15,143 bases of DNA, from positions 1-15,143 of the forward strand of contig CAILMA010000194.1 in assembly GCA_903835145.1 (NCBI GenBank). The letters run 5' to 3'. Origin of the DNA: an uncultured Bacteroidota bacterium (lineage in GTDB: Bacteria > Bacteroidota > Bacteroidia > Chitinophagales > Chitinophagaceae). The position numbers and the translations under genes are program-made. Positions 1-6,962 of the stretch are shown one piece after another. Under the pieces are notes generated by a model. That model was not told the origin of the DNA and did no database searches. It worked only from the letters and a program-made list of their open reading frames with translations. Numbering within the stretch: position 1 is the first letter of the stretch; the number at the start of each line of letters is the position of its first letter.

Positions 1-1
1 C

Positions 2-1180
2 ATGAAAGAAGTGTATATAGTATCCGCAGTGCGTACCCCGATAGGTAGCTGGGGCGGGTCTTTGAAAGATTTTTCCGCAACAAAACTTGGTTCTATAGCC
101 ATAAAAGGAGCTATAGCAAGGGCGGGAATAAACTCCTCTGATGTAAATGAGGTAATAATGGGTTGCGTTATGCAGGCCAATCTGGGGCAGGCTCCTGCAC
201 GGCAGGCAGCCCGTTTTGCCGGAGTACCGGACAACGTGCCTTGTACAACGGTAAATAAGGTATGTGCCAGCGGTATGAAATCAGTTATGAACGCAGCACA
301 GTCTATTATGCTGGGCGATAACGATGTAGTAGTAGCGGGTGGTATGGAGAGCATGAGTAATGTACCATTCTATAACGAAAACCTGCGCTGGGGCAACAAA
401 TACGGTAACGTGACCCTGGTTGATGGCATTATAAAGGATGGCCTGCTTGATGTGTATCACAACTACCCTATGGGTAATGCAGCTGAACTGTGTGCTAAGG
501 AATACAACATTACCCGCGAGCAGCAGGATGCGCACGCTATTGAAAGCTACAAGCGTAGCCAGGCTGCCATAGAAGCCGGATTGTTTGTGAATGAAATAGT
601 ACCAGTAGAAGTACCACAGAAAAAAGGTGATGCGCTTTTGATTTCCAAAGACGAAGAGCCTTACAATGTAAAGTTTGACAAGATACCAAGTCTTCGTCCG
701 GCGTTTATAAAAGACGGCACCGTTACAGCGGCTAATGCAAGCACCATGAATGACGGTGCTACCGCACTGGTATTGATGAGCAAGGAAAAAGCTGAAGCAA
801 TGGGTATAAAACCACTTGCCAAAATAATAGGCTACGCAGATGCTGAGCAGGCTCCTGAATGGTTTACCACAACACCATCTATTGCGATACCTAAGGCAGT
901 TGCCAAGGCTGGCCTGAAAATGGAAGACATCAATTATTTTGAACTGAACGAAGCATTCAGCGTTGTGTCACTTGTGAATGCACAATTGATGAACCTGAAA
1001 GCAGATCAGGTAAACGTAAACGGAGGAGCTGTATCAATAGGCCATCCGTTAGGCAGCAGTGGTGCACGCATCATTACTACCCTTGTGAATGTACTCAGCC
1101 AGCGTGATGCGAAATACGGCGTTGCCGGTATTTGCAATGGCGGCGGCGGCGCAAGCGCGATAGTAATAGAAAGAATGTAA
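2..1180 (+). CDS. Thiolase (acetyl-CoA C-acyltransferase)
   Basis: This 392-residue protein is a full-length thiolase, which catalyses CoA-dependent cleavage of 3-ketoacyl-CoA or the reverse condensation of two acyl-CoAs. The N-terminus (VYIVSAVRTPIG) is the usual thiolase opening. The acyl-accepting nucleophile is Cys88 in VNKVCASGMK, followed by the GGMESMS block, the NEAF motif near residue 318, the catalytic His348 in GHPLGSSGAR and the second catalytic Cys378 in GICNGGGGAS. The length is normal for the family. The ATG is the second base of the window, so upstream signals cannot be seen, but the alignment with the family start is good. A branched terminator follows directly, so this is the last gene of its transcript. 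Whether it works in beta-oxidation (FadA type) or acetoacetyl-CoA metabolism (AtoB/PhaA type) cannot be decided without its left-hand neighbours. Confidence 0.95.
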   Translation: MKEVYIVSAVRTPIGSWGGSLKDFSATKLGSIAIKGAIARAGINSSDVNEVIMGCVMQANLGQAPARQAARFAGVPDNVPCTTVNKVCASGMKSVMNAAQSIMLGDNDVVVAGGMESMSNVPFYNENLRWGNKYGNVTLVDGIIKDGLLDVYHNYPMGNAAELCAKEYNITREQQDAHAIESYKRSQAAIEAGLFVNEIVPVEVPQKKGDALLISKDEEPYNVKFDKIPSLRPAFIKDGTVTAANASTMNDGATALVLMSKEKAEAMGIKPLAKIIGYADAEQAPEWFTTTPSIAIPKAVAKAGLKMEDINYFELNEAFSVVSLVNAQLMNLKADQVNVNGGAVSIGHPLGSSGARIITTLVNVLSQRDAKYGVAGICNGGGGASAIVIERM

Positions 1181-1201
1181 ATAGATAAGTTAGTATATAA
1201 C

Positions 1202-1275
1202 TACCGCAAAATGTTACTGAGGGCCTGAAGTGCGATGCACAAGGGTGCTGAAGTAGTATTTTGCGGTATTTTTTT
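1202..1275 (+). terminator. Rho-independent terminator of the thiolase gene, with a branched loop
   Basis: The arm at 1202-1218 pairs with 1252-1268 over 17 bp, with only two G-T wobbles; its outer part is ACCGCAAAAT against ATTTTGCGGT. A run of seven T follows at 1269-1275. The 33-base loop is not plain: it contains a smaller hairpin GTGC-GAT-GCAC (1230-1240). It starts about 20 bases after the thiolase stop codon. Confidence 0.85.
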
Positions 1276-1359
1276 GTTTTGGCTGGCACGTCGCCTGAGG
1301 GGTAAATTAAATGGGATGAGCCATTTTATTTCGCCTACCTTGAGGCGATAAACCCCACG

Positions 1360-1956
1360 ATGGAAGAGCAGTTTGAAGAGATCATAGCGCAGTTTATACA
1401 GCATAAAGTGGGCATCGCAGACCTATTTCTTACCGGGCAACTTGCCAACCTGCTACACAAGCACATAGACCGCCTGCAGGAAAACGGAGAAATGCGAATG
1501 GCAGGTACAGGTAATGACAAAAACCCCAACCGAAATGAGCTCGTAAGGAGCGACAAAATACATTGGCTTGATAAAAAGAATAAACAGGCCGAGGAACAAG
1601 GTTTTCTGGAGCACGTTGAAGATTTTATTGACTACCTGAACCGAACTTGCTATACTGGCATAAACGCCTATGAGTTTCACTATGCACTTTACGAAAAAGG
1701 CAGTTTCTACAAGCGCCATAAAGACCAGTTTCAAACAGACAGCAAGCGGAAATATTCGCTGATCAGCTACCTTAACGAAGACTGGACGGAGCAAGATGGA
1801 GGGCAATTGTGGATACACCAAGATGGGTATGACACCCAGAAAATAATGCCAACAAACAGAAAGGCTGTATTTTTTCAGAGTAATGAACTGGAACATGAAG
1901 TAACCATTGCAGCCCGCCCCAGGATGAGTGTCACAGGCTGGCTAAAAAGGATTTAA
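1360..1956 (+). CDS. 2OG-Fe(II) oxygenase, prolyl hydroxylase (PHD2/SM-20) type
   Basis: This 198-residue cytosolic protein belongs to the 2-oxoglutarate/Fe(II) dioxygenases of the prolyl 4-hydroxylase group, which couple O2 and 2-oxoglutarate decarboxylation to hydroxylation of a substrate. The iron ligands are visible as His120 and Asp122 (HKD) and His179 (ELEHEV), and Arg188 (RMSVTGW) is placed to bind the 2-oxoglutarate carboxylate. From memory of the family, VRSDKIHWLD (62-71), the Y-x5-Y-x2-HxD block (111-122), SYLNEDW (136-142) and GGQLWI (147-152) follow the pattern of human PHD2 (EGLN1) and the Pseudomonas enzyme PPHD, which hydroxylates EF-Tu. There is no signal peptide. The ATG has no Shine-Dalgarno sequence; a weak TACCTTGA (1336-1343) may be its -7 box. 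The substrate is unknown. It converges with the next gene, with only 31 bases between the stop codons and no hairpin there. Confidence 0.88.
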   Translation: MEEQFEEIIAQFIQHKVGIADLFLTGQLANLLHKHIDRLQENGEMRMAGTGNDKNPNRNELVRSDKIHWLDKKNKQAEEQGFLEHVEDFIDYLNRTCYTGINAYEFHYALYEKGSFYKRHKDQFQTDSKRKYSLISYLNEDWTEQDGGQLWIHQDGYDTQKIMPTNRKAVFFQSNELEHEVTIAARPRMSVTGWLKRI

Positions 1957-1987
1957 GCAAACAATACCGGGCAACGCCATTCTACTA

Positions 1988-2356
1988 TCACTTAGCATGT
2001 TTCACGTAGTCAATGGAAGGCATAGCTTGATACTGCTGGTATTGGTGAGGGCTAAATATTGTTTTAAGGTTGCTATCAAGTGCTTTTTTATTGGCAAAAT
2101 AAGCATCGTACCCTGCATTGGCATTTTTTACCCGCAATGAGTCTGCTGTTTTATATTCTATTAACGCCTTAACTGCGCTCTTTTTTTGTGAGGCGCTCAG
2201 GTGAAGGGTGTTTGAAATAATTTCTATCTCATGGAGGGATGCGTGAGCAATAGAACGAACAGAATCAGGCTCCGTTGCCACCATGTATACCGTTTGCTGC
2301 CCGATTGCCTTAGGGCTAAGCAAGAATAACCATGCGATTATTGCGAGCCGTTTCAT
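1988..2356 (-). CDS. Small exported protein of unknown function
   Basis: This is a 122-residue protein that I do not recognise. It begins with a clear Sec signal peptide: two basic residues, a hydrophobic stretch (residues 4-17) and a probable signal peptidase I site after the Gly before QQTVYM, near residue 19. The mature part is mostly hydrophilic and probably helical. It contains LHLSASQKK near residue 52 and FSPHQYQQYQ near residue 101. Paired Leu-x-x-x-Gln elements of this sort occur in Spy/CpxP-like periplasmic proteins, but the likeness is weak and I do not claim membership. A periplasmic location is inferred from the signal peptide and the lack of other membrane segments. A possible -7 box (CAACTTTG on the minus strand, 2394-2401) lies about 37 bases upstream. 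Its end is close to the convergent oxygenase gene. Confidence 0.75.
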   Translation of the reverse strand: MKRLAIIAWLFLLSPKAIGQQTVYMVATEPDSVRSIAHASLHEIEIISNTLHLSASQKKSAVKALIEYKTADSLRVKNANAGYDAYFANKKALDSNLKTIFSPHQYQQYQAMPSIDYVKHAK

Positions 2357-2393
2357 ATTTTTTTTATAAAGCTAAACATCTACGGCGAAAAAG

Positions 2394-2401
2394 CAAAGTT
2401 G
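2394..2401 (-). promoter_or_regulatory. Possible -7 box for the 1988-2356 gene
   Basis: The minus strand reads CAACTTTG, one base away from the Bacteroidota consensus TAnnTTTG, 37 bases before the start codon. No good -33 TTTG is seen, so this is a weak call. Confidence 0.3.
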
Positions 2402-2416
2402 ATCAATAAATAAAGA

Positions 2417-2620
2417 CTAAGTGTTCCCGGGGGAAACAATCGTAACCATTGTGCCCTTTCCTTTCTTGCTTTTGATGACAAATTTGGCATTAATGAGTAT
2501 TCCTTGTGCGGTTTTACGACCTGAAAATTGTGTGGCAACCCGTCACTGTAAAATTGAAAGCAGTATGGAAAAGGTTAACGAATACCATTCTATCAAAAAC
2601 AATTCAATTGTTGCTAAGTC
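2417..2620 (-). pseudogene. Relic of a sensor histidine kinase C-terminus
   Basis: The last 41 codons before a TAG stop at 2417-2419 encode LINAKFVIKSKKGKGTMVTI, the form taken by the end of the HATPase_c domain in NarL/LytS-type sensor kinases (family pattern: RA.LINA.F.I.S..GKGT.VTI..P, from memory). The frame is interrupted upstream by a TGA at 2543-2545. Beyond it, the same frame reads ATIELFLIE then SLTFSI (about 2561-2614), which resembles the strand pair before the DNG box. The piece between them is closer to family form in another frame (DGLPHNF for the D-x-G-x-G-F region), which would mean two frameshifts. No N-box, no His phosphoacceptor region and no start codon can be recognised. 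I read this as a dead, heavily eroded gene; the C-terminal part is the firmest evidence, the rest is suggestive. Confidence 0.5.
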
Positions 2621-2769
2621 AGCAGAACTGACTGCCACGAAACAATCAATTTTACCTTCGCAATTCCTGCTGAAACACGCTGGTTGCGGCAGTTTTGCGG
2701 GTGTAGAATGGAACAAAAATATCATTTTGCGCAATTGGTGATAAATGAATTTTAACTTTTGATTTCCCC

Positions 2770-2777
2770 TATATTTG
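2770..2777 (+). promoter_or_regulatory. -7 promoter box of galE
   Basis: TATATTTG is a perfect match to the Bacteroidota consensus TAnnTTTG and lies 18 bases before the galE ATG. No TTTG is found at the usual 17-23 base spacing upstream, so only the -7 element is called. Confidence 0.6.
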
Positions 2778-2795
2778 CAATACAAACCGACACAA

Positions 2796-3842
2796 ATGAA
2801 TAAGATACTTGTAACTGGGGGTTGCGGATATATAGGCGGCCATACAATTGTTGACCTGATAGAAAATGGATTTGAGGTAATATCTGCTGACGACCTTTCA
2901 AGAGGCTCCATGAAAATGCTTCATGGAATAGAAAAAGTTGTTGGTAAACCAATAAAGAACTACAAAGTAGACCTTTGCAATCTGGATGAAACCGAGGCGA
3001 TATTTGGTGAAAACCCGGATATTATTGGCATCATACATTTTGCCGCTTTCAAATCGGTACCGGAATCTGTTGCCGACCCGCTGATGTATTTCAGAAACAA
3101 CTTCAACTCGCTGATTAATATATTGCATTGTGCTGCTGAGTTCGATGTAAATAATTTCGTATTTTCTTCATCCTGCTCGGTATACGGCAATCCGTCTGTT
3201 TTGCCTGTTACAGAAAGCCTTCCATTTGCAGATCCGGAGTCGCCATATGCGCGCACCAAGCAGGTAGGCGAAGCTATTTGCAGCGATTTTACGAATACCA
3301 ATAAACACTTCAATACTGTTTTGCTTCGCTATTTCAACCCGGCTGGTGCACATCCTTCGGGATTGATTGGCGAGTTTATGGAAAAACCAGAAAACGTGGT
3401 GCCGGTAATTACCCAGACAGCAATAGGAAAGCGCAGTGAGATGACCGTAAATGGTAACGACTACAATACCAGGGACGGATCATGCGTGCGCGATTATATT
3501 CACGTATGTGACATTGCCAATGCGCATACCCGTGCATTACAATACATAATTGAAGACCGTAACAAGTGCAACTGCGAGATTTTCAACCTTGGCACAGGTA
3601 ACGGTGTAACCGTGCTTGAGCTCATCACTGCCTTCGAAAAAGTATCGGGCATTAAACTGAATTACAAGATAGGACCACGTCGCATAGGTGATGTAATAGA
3701 GGTGTTTGCCAATAACCAACGGGCACGCACCCTACTGGGCTGGGAAACCAAGTATGATCTTGATGCCATGATGGAAACTTCCTGGCGGTGGGAGCAGGCC
3801 CTCGCAGCCAACGCCCATAAAAAAGAAGCTGTAAAAGCATAA
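2796..3842 (+). CDS. galE: UDP-glucose 4-epimerase
   Basis: This 348-residue cytosolic short-chain dehydrogenase/reductase interconverts UDP-glucose and UDP-galactose with bound NAD+, feeding galactose use and surface polysaccharide synthesis. The Rossmann nucleotide loop is G8-x-x-G11-x-x-G14 in TGGCGYIGGH at the N-terminus. The catalytic set is visible in FSSSCSVYG (123-131) and Tyr151-x-x-x-Lys155 in SPYARTKQ. RYFNPAGAHPSG and the RDYIHVCDIANAH segment are typical of bacterial GalE. Length is normal. I chose the ATG at 2796 over an upstream TTG at 2775 because it gives the family N-terminus and because the TTG lies inside the -7 box TATATTTG. It is a single-gene unit with its own promoter box and a strong terminator. 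Activity on N-acetylated UDP-sugars cannot be excluded from sequence. Confidence 0.95.
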   Translation: MNKILVTGGCGYIGGHTIVDLIENGFEVISADDLSRGSMKMLHGIEKVVGKPIKNYKVDLCNLDETEAIFGENPDIIGIIHFAAFKSVPESVADPLMYFRNNFNSLINILHCAAEFDVNNFVFSSSCSVYGNPSVLPVTESLPFADPESPYARTKQVGEAICSDFTNTNKHFNTVLLRYFNPAGAHPSGLIGEFMEKPENVVPVITQTAIGKRSEMTVNGNDYNTRDGSCVRDYIHVCDIANAHTRALQYIIEDRNKCNCEIFNLGTGNGVTVLELITAFEKVSGIKLNYKIGPRRIGDVIEVFANNQRARTLLGWETKYDLDAMMETSWRWEQALAANAHKKEAVKA

Positions 3843-3862
3843 TAAAAAGATTTTTCGTTTTG

Positions 3863-3907
3863 AAACGTATAGTTGCGATGGACGCAGCTATACGTTTTTT
3901 CTTTTTG
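3863..3907 (+). terminator. Strong rho-independent terminator of galE
   Basis: AAACGTATAGTTGCG (3863-3877) pairs with CGCAGCTATACGTTT (3883-3897) over 15 bp with one G-T wobble and a 5-base loop. The T-rich tail runs from 3895 to about 3906. It starts 21 bases after the galE stop codon. Confidence 0.93.
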
Positions 3908-3992
3908 AAAAGGGGGATGGAGGCTGGTGATAGTGAATAGCCGTTTTCAACAGGTTTTTATGCACAATCCAACTTTTGCGTGTTTTAGCCCT

Positions 3993-4000
3993 TACTTTTG
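3993..4000 (+). promoter_or_regulatory. -7 promoter box of tex
   Basis: TACTTTTG is a perfect TAnnTTTG match, 21 bases before the tex ATG. A TTTG at 3975-3978 could serve as -33 element, although the 14-base spacer is shorter than the usual 17-23. Confidence 0.6.
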
Positions 4001-4021
4001 CAGCCCGAAAAATAGAAACTG

Positions 4022-6265
4022 ATGACTGAATATATAAATGGCGTTGCCCGCAAACTCAACCTAAGACAACAGGATGTGGCAGCCGTGTTGCAACTGCTGG
4101 GGGACGGCGCTACCATTCCCTTTATAGCACGTTACCGGAAAGATAAAACCGGTGCCCTCGATGAAGTGCAGATACAGCAGATACAGGATGAGGCTAATGC
4201 ACAAAAGGAATTTGCAGAGCGCAAAGCCTTCATAGAAAAGACAATAACAGAACAGGGTAAAATGACTGAAACCCTGCAGAAAAAAATAGATACCGCGACA
4301 ACTATTGCCGAGCTTGAAGACATATACCTACCCTACAAGCCAAAACGCAAAACAAAGGCACAGATAGCCCGGGAGCATGGCCTGGAGCCGCTTGCACTGC
4401 TGCTGCTGGAGCAAGGCAATACTGACCTTGGCAAGGCGGCCGCAGACTACCTTAATGAGCATGTAAAAACAATAGACGAAGCGCTGCAAGGAGCAAGGGA
4501 CATCATATCTGAAATGGTGAATGAGCACGCCGAAGTAAGGGCTGGTATGCGCCGCCTGTTTGAACGAACTGCCACTGTGCAAAGTACTGTAGTGGCAGAT
4601 AAAGAGCAGGAAGCGATAAAGTATAAAGACTATTACAACTTTACAGAGCCCATATCTAAGATACCATCGCACAGGCTGCTGGCAATTATGCGTGGATTTA
4701 TGGAGGGGATGCTGCGCATGGTAATAACCCCGCTGGAAGAGGATGCACTGACGCTGGCGGAGAAACACTTTGTAAAGGCTGGCAATGAAGCAGGCGACCA
4801 CGTAAAAAAAGCCGTAAGAGACGCATGGCGCAGATTGTTACATCCAAGTCTTGAAAGTGAATTCCGGGTGGCACTGAAGCAAAAGGCCGACGAAGAAGCC
4901 ATTAATGTGTTCTCAGATAACCTCAGGCAGTTGCTGCTGAGCTCACCATTGGGTGGTAAGCGCGTGCTCGCGATAGACCCCGGTTACAGAACCGGCTGTA
5001 AGGTTGTGAATCTTGACGAGCAGGGAGCCTTGCTGAAAACGGGCCTTATATACATACACGAGCCCAACAGGCTGTATGATGCAGAGCATATAATAAGAGG
5101 TTTTGTGCACAAGTTTTCGCCTCAGGCGGTGGCTGTGGGCGATGGAACGGCGGGCAGGGAAACAGAACAATTTATAAAAAAACTAAACCTTGGCTTACCT
5201 ATATTTCTTGTAAACGAAGACGGAGCATCCATCTATTCGGCATCGGCCATAGCGCGAGAAGAATTTCCTGACGAGGATATTACGATAAGGGGTGCTGTGA
5301 GTATAGGTCGCAGACTTATGGACCCACTCGCTGAGCTGGTAAAGATAGACCCCAAGAGCATAGGTGTAGGGCAATACCAGCACGATGTGAACCAGGTAAG
5401 GCTCAAAGAACGGCTTGACCAAACCGTAATAAGCTGCGTGAACACTGTAGGTGTGAACCTGAATACTGCAAGCAAGCACCTGCTGGGCTATGTGAGCGGT
5501 ATAGGCCCGTCAATTGCTGAGAACATTATCACTTACAGGAATGAAATAGGTCGTTTTACCAACAGAAAACAACTGATGAAAGTGCCAAGACTTGGCACTA
5601 AAGCTTTTGAACAATGTGCAGGATTTTTGCGCATTAAAGATGGTGACGACCCACTTGATGCAAGTGCAGTGCACCCGGAGGCATACGGGCTTGTTGCTGC
5701 AATGGCTACCGACCTTGGCGTAGAAACTAAGAAGCTTATTGGCAATGAAGAACTGGTGAAGCAGCTGGATACACGCAAGTATATAAGCGGCACACTGGGA
5801 GAGCACTCGCTAAAAGACATTGTAAATGAGTTGAAAAAGCCCGGACTGGACCCGCGACAGGAAGCAACACAATTTGAATTTGCAGCCATTTACGGCATAG
5901 AAGAAGTGCAACAGGGAATGATAGTACCAGGCCTCGTGACCAATATAACCCGCTTCGGAGCATTTGTAGATATAGGTGTGAAGCAGGATGGACTTGTGCA
6001 TGTGTCTGAAATAACCCACAAATACATTACAGACCCGGGTGAAGTACTAAAGCTAAACCAAAAAGTGATGGTGAAAGTGACCGGAGTAGATATACCCCGT
6101 AAGCGCATAACACTATCCATAAAGCAAACGGAAGAACCACCTGCGACAAAGAAGAAGCACGAGGCACCAACGCCAAAGCAATGGAACCAGCCCGCACCTG
6201 CGGAGGCAAAACCAATGAGCATGGACGATGCGCTACAGCTGCTCAAAGGGAAATTTGGAAAATAA
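4022..6265 (+). CDS. tex: Tex family RNA-binding transcription accessory protein
   Basis: This 747-residue cytosolic protein has the full Tex layout. A helical N-terminal region containing PFIARYRKDKTGALDE (about residues 34-49) is followed by a YqgF/RNase H-like domain starting with AIDPGYRTGCK near residue 317. A helix-hairpin-helix pair begins with LLGYVSGIGPSIAENI near residue 486. A C-terminal S1 RNA-binding domain begins near residue 630 (GLVTNITRFGAFVDIG and DGLVHVSEI). A short Lys/Pro-rich tail follows. Tex proteins bind RNA and associate with transcription and RNA turnover; the exact role in this phylum is not settled. The length is typical. The ATG has no Shine-Dalgarno but has a -7 box 21 bases upstream. 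A terminator follows directly, so it appears to be transcribed alone. Confidence 0.96.
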   Translation: MTEYINGVARKLNLRQQDVAAVLQLLGDGATIPFIARYRKDKTGALDEVQIQQIQDEANAQKEFAERKAFIEKTITEQGKMTETLQKKIDTATTIAELEDIYLPYKPKRKTKAQIAREHGLEPLALLLLEQGNTDLGKAAADYLNEHVKTIDEALQGARDIISEMVNEHAEVRAGMRRLFERTATVQSTVVADKEQEAIKYKDYYNFTEPISKIPSHRLLAIMRGFMEGMLRMVITPLEEDALTLAEKHFVKAGNEAGDHVKKAVRDAWRRLLHPSLESEFRVALKQKADEEAINVFSDNLRQLLLSSPLGGKRVLAIDPGYRTGCKVVNLDEQGALLKTGLIYIHEPNRLYDAEHIIRGFVHKFSPQAVAVGDGTAGRETEQFIKKLNLGLPIFLVNEDGASIYSASAIAREEFPDEDITIRGAVSIGRRLMDPLAELVKIDPKSIGVGQYQHDVNQVRLKERLDQTVISCVNTVGVNLNTASKHLLGYVSGIGPSIAENIITYRNEIGRFTNRKQLMKVPRLGTKAFEQCAGFLRIKDGDDPLDASAVHPEAYGLVAAMATDLGVETKKLIGNEELVKQLDTRKYISGTLGEHSLKDIVNELKKPGLDPRQEATQFEFAAIYGIEEVQQGMIVPGLVTNITRFGAFVDIGVKQDGLVHVSEITHKYITDPGEVLKLNQKVMVKVTGVDIPRKRITLSIKQTEEPPATKKKHEAPTPKQWNQPAPAEAKPMSMDDALQLLKGKFGK

Positions 6266-6281
6266 GACTAATGATAAATTT

Positions 6282-6310
6282 CAACCCCTGTTCTGCAGGG
6301 GTTGTTTTTT
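6282..6310 (+). terminator. Rho-independent terminator of tex
   Basis: CAACCCCTG (6282-6290) pairs perfectly with CAGGGGTTG (6296-6304) around a 5-base loop, followed by six T at 6305-6310. It lies 17 bases after the tex stop codon. There is no T-run on the other strand, so it acts only on the plus strand. Confidence 0.92.
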
Positions 6311-6341
6311 GCGGGTAGTAAGTAGAATACAGTGGTGGGGG

Positions 6342-6833
6342 TCAATATTCACTCATTTTGTGAGCGTGGTACCTGTATATACGCGAAATAGCCGTCTTGC
6401 CGGTTATCGGATCTTCTACTACTACAGAATCTGTTTTGGTCACCTGTTGTGGCAACTCGGTGAGCTCAGCCATTTTGTTGGTTGCATAGTCAACCACCAT
6501 CCAGCGGGCCCTGCTCAATTTATCGTAGCGGTAAATGATCTTTGAGATTGGGAGCGGCTTTTCGGTACCATCTTTTTCTTTGTACTTGTGGGCGTAGTCG
6601 GTATACCGCTTGAAAAGTGATATGTACTTGACATTGTCAAAGTTCCTCAGCGTATCTGCATTAATAACACTATCGCGCTTGTCATAGCACAGGTATATCA
6701 GAGTCGTATCTTTTATTTTTACCGGTGCGTCCCAGAAAAAATCAGGGCGCTCATAGACAACGGTATGCTGAGCGATAGCGGGAGCACCAATAAGTAAAAC
6801 AACTATACTCGACACCAGCCACTTTATCTTCAT
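6342..6833 (-). CDS. Exported protein of unknown function
   Basis: This is a 163-residue protein that I do not recognise. It begins with a clear signal peptide: MKIK, a hydrophobic stretch (residues 5-15) and a likely cleavage site after AIA-Q near residues 20-22. The mature part is mixed and polar, with PDFFWDAPVKIKD, YISLFKRYTDYAHKYKEKDG and SKIIYRYDKLSRARWMVVDY; it has no further membrane segment, so a periplasmic or surface location is inferred. An earlier in-frame ATG at 6893 would add 20 residues before the signal peptide and would lie upstream of the -7 box at 6868-6875, so the ATG at 6833 is the better start. It is downstream of pyc on the same strand, but the pyc terminator and its own promoter box lie between them, so it is probably a separate unit. 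Confidence 0.8.
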   Translation of the reverse strand: MKIKWLVSSIVVLLIGAPAIAQHTVVYERPDFFWDAPVKIKDTTLIYLCYDKRDSVINADTLRNFDNVKYISLFKRYTDYAHKYKEKDGTEKPLPISKIIYRYDKLSRARWMVVDYATNKMAELTELPQQVTKTDSVVVEDPITGKTAISRIYRYHAHKMSEY

Positions 6834-6867
6834 AACTTCAGGTAAAAATATGGTCATTAATCTGCTG

Positions 6868-6875
6868 CAAATATA
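6868..6875 (-). promoter_or_regulatory. -7 promoter box of the 6342-6833 gene
   Basis: The minus strand reads TATATTTG, a perfect TAnnTTTG match, 34 bases before the start codon. A TTG (minus strand, 6893-6891) lies 15 bases upstream and is a weak -33 candidate. Confidence 0.55.
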
Positions 6876-6889
6876 AGGGCTGGCACACG

Positions 6890-6944
6890 GCAATTAAAAA
6901 ACAAAAAAGTTGCCGGACAATCTTAAAAACATAGCCCGGCAACT
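6890..6944 (-). terminator. Rho-independent terminator of pyc
   Basis: On the minus strand, the arm at 6944-6936 (GTTGCCGG core) pairs with 6916-6908 over 9 bp around a 19-base loop. It is followed by a T-rich tail (six T, G, six T) read across 6907-6895. It begins 18 bases after the pyc stop codon. Confidence 0.9.
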
Positions 6945-6962
6945 CATGAAATAATTCAAATG

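Larger units (their letters stand above)
2357..2795. other. 439-base spacer without an intact gene
   Basis: This gap between the minus-strand exported protein and galE holds a probable -7 box for the exported protein (2394-2401), the histidine kinase relic (2417-2620) and the galE promoter box (2770-2777). An open frame on the plus strand from a GTG at 2421 to 2741 has no family motif and is best explained as the antisense of the relic. Confidence 0.6.

Noticed and set aside
1453..1896. 147-codon minus-strand frame inside the oxygenase gene
   Set aside because: It overlaps the conserved 2OG oxygenase core on the other strand; hydrophobic stretches come from antisense codon composition.
2421..2741. 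106-codon plus-strand frame starting with GTG in front of galE
   Set aside because: No family motif, no promoter box, and it lies antisense to the histidine kinase relic, which explains its composition.
4328..4801. 157-codon minus-strand frame inside tex
   Set aside because: It lies antisense to the conserved N-terminal part of Tex and has no start signals or family motifs.
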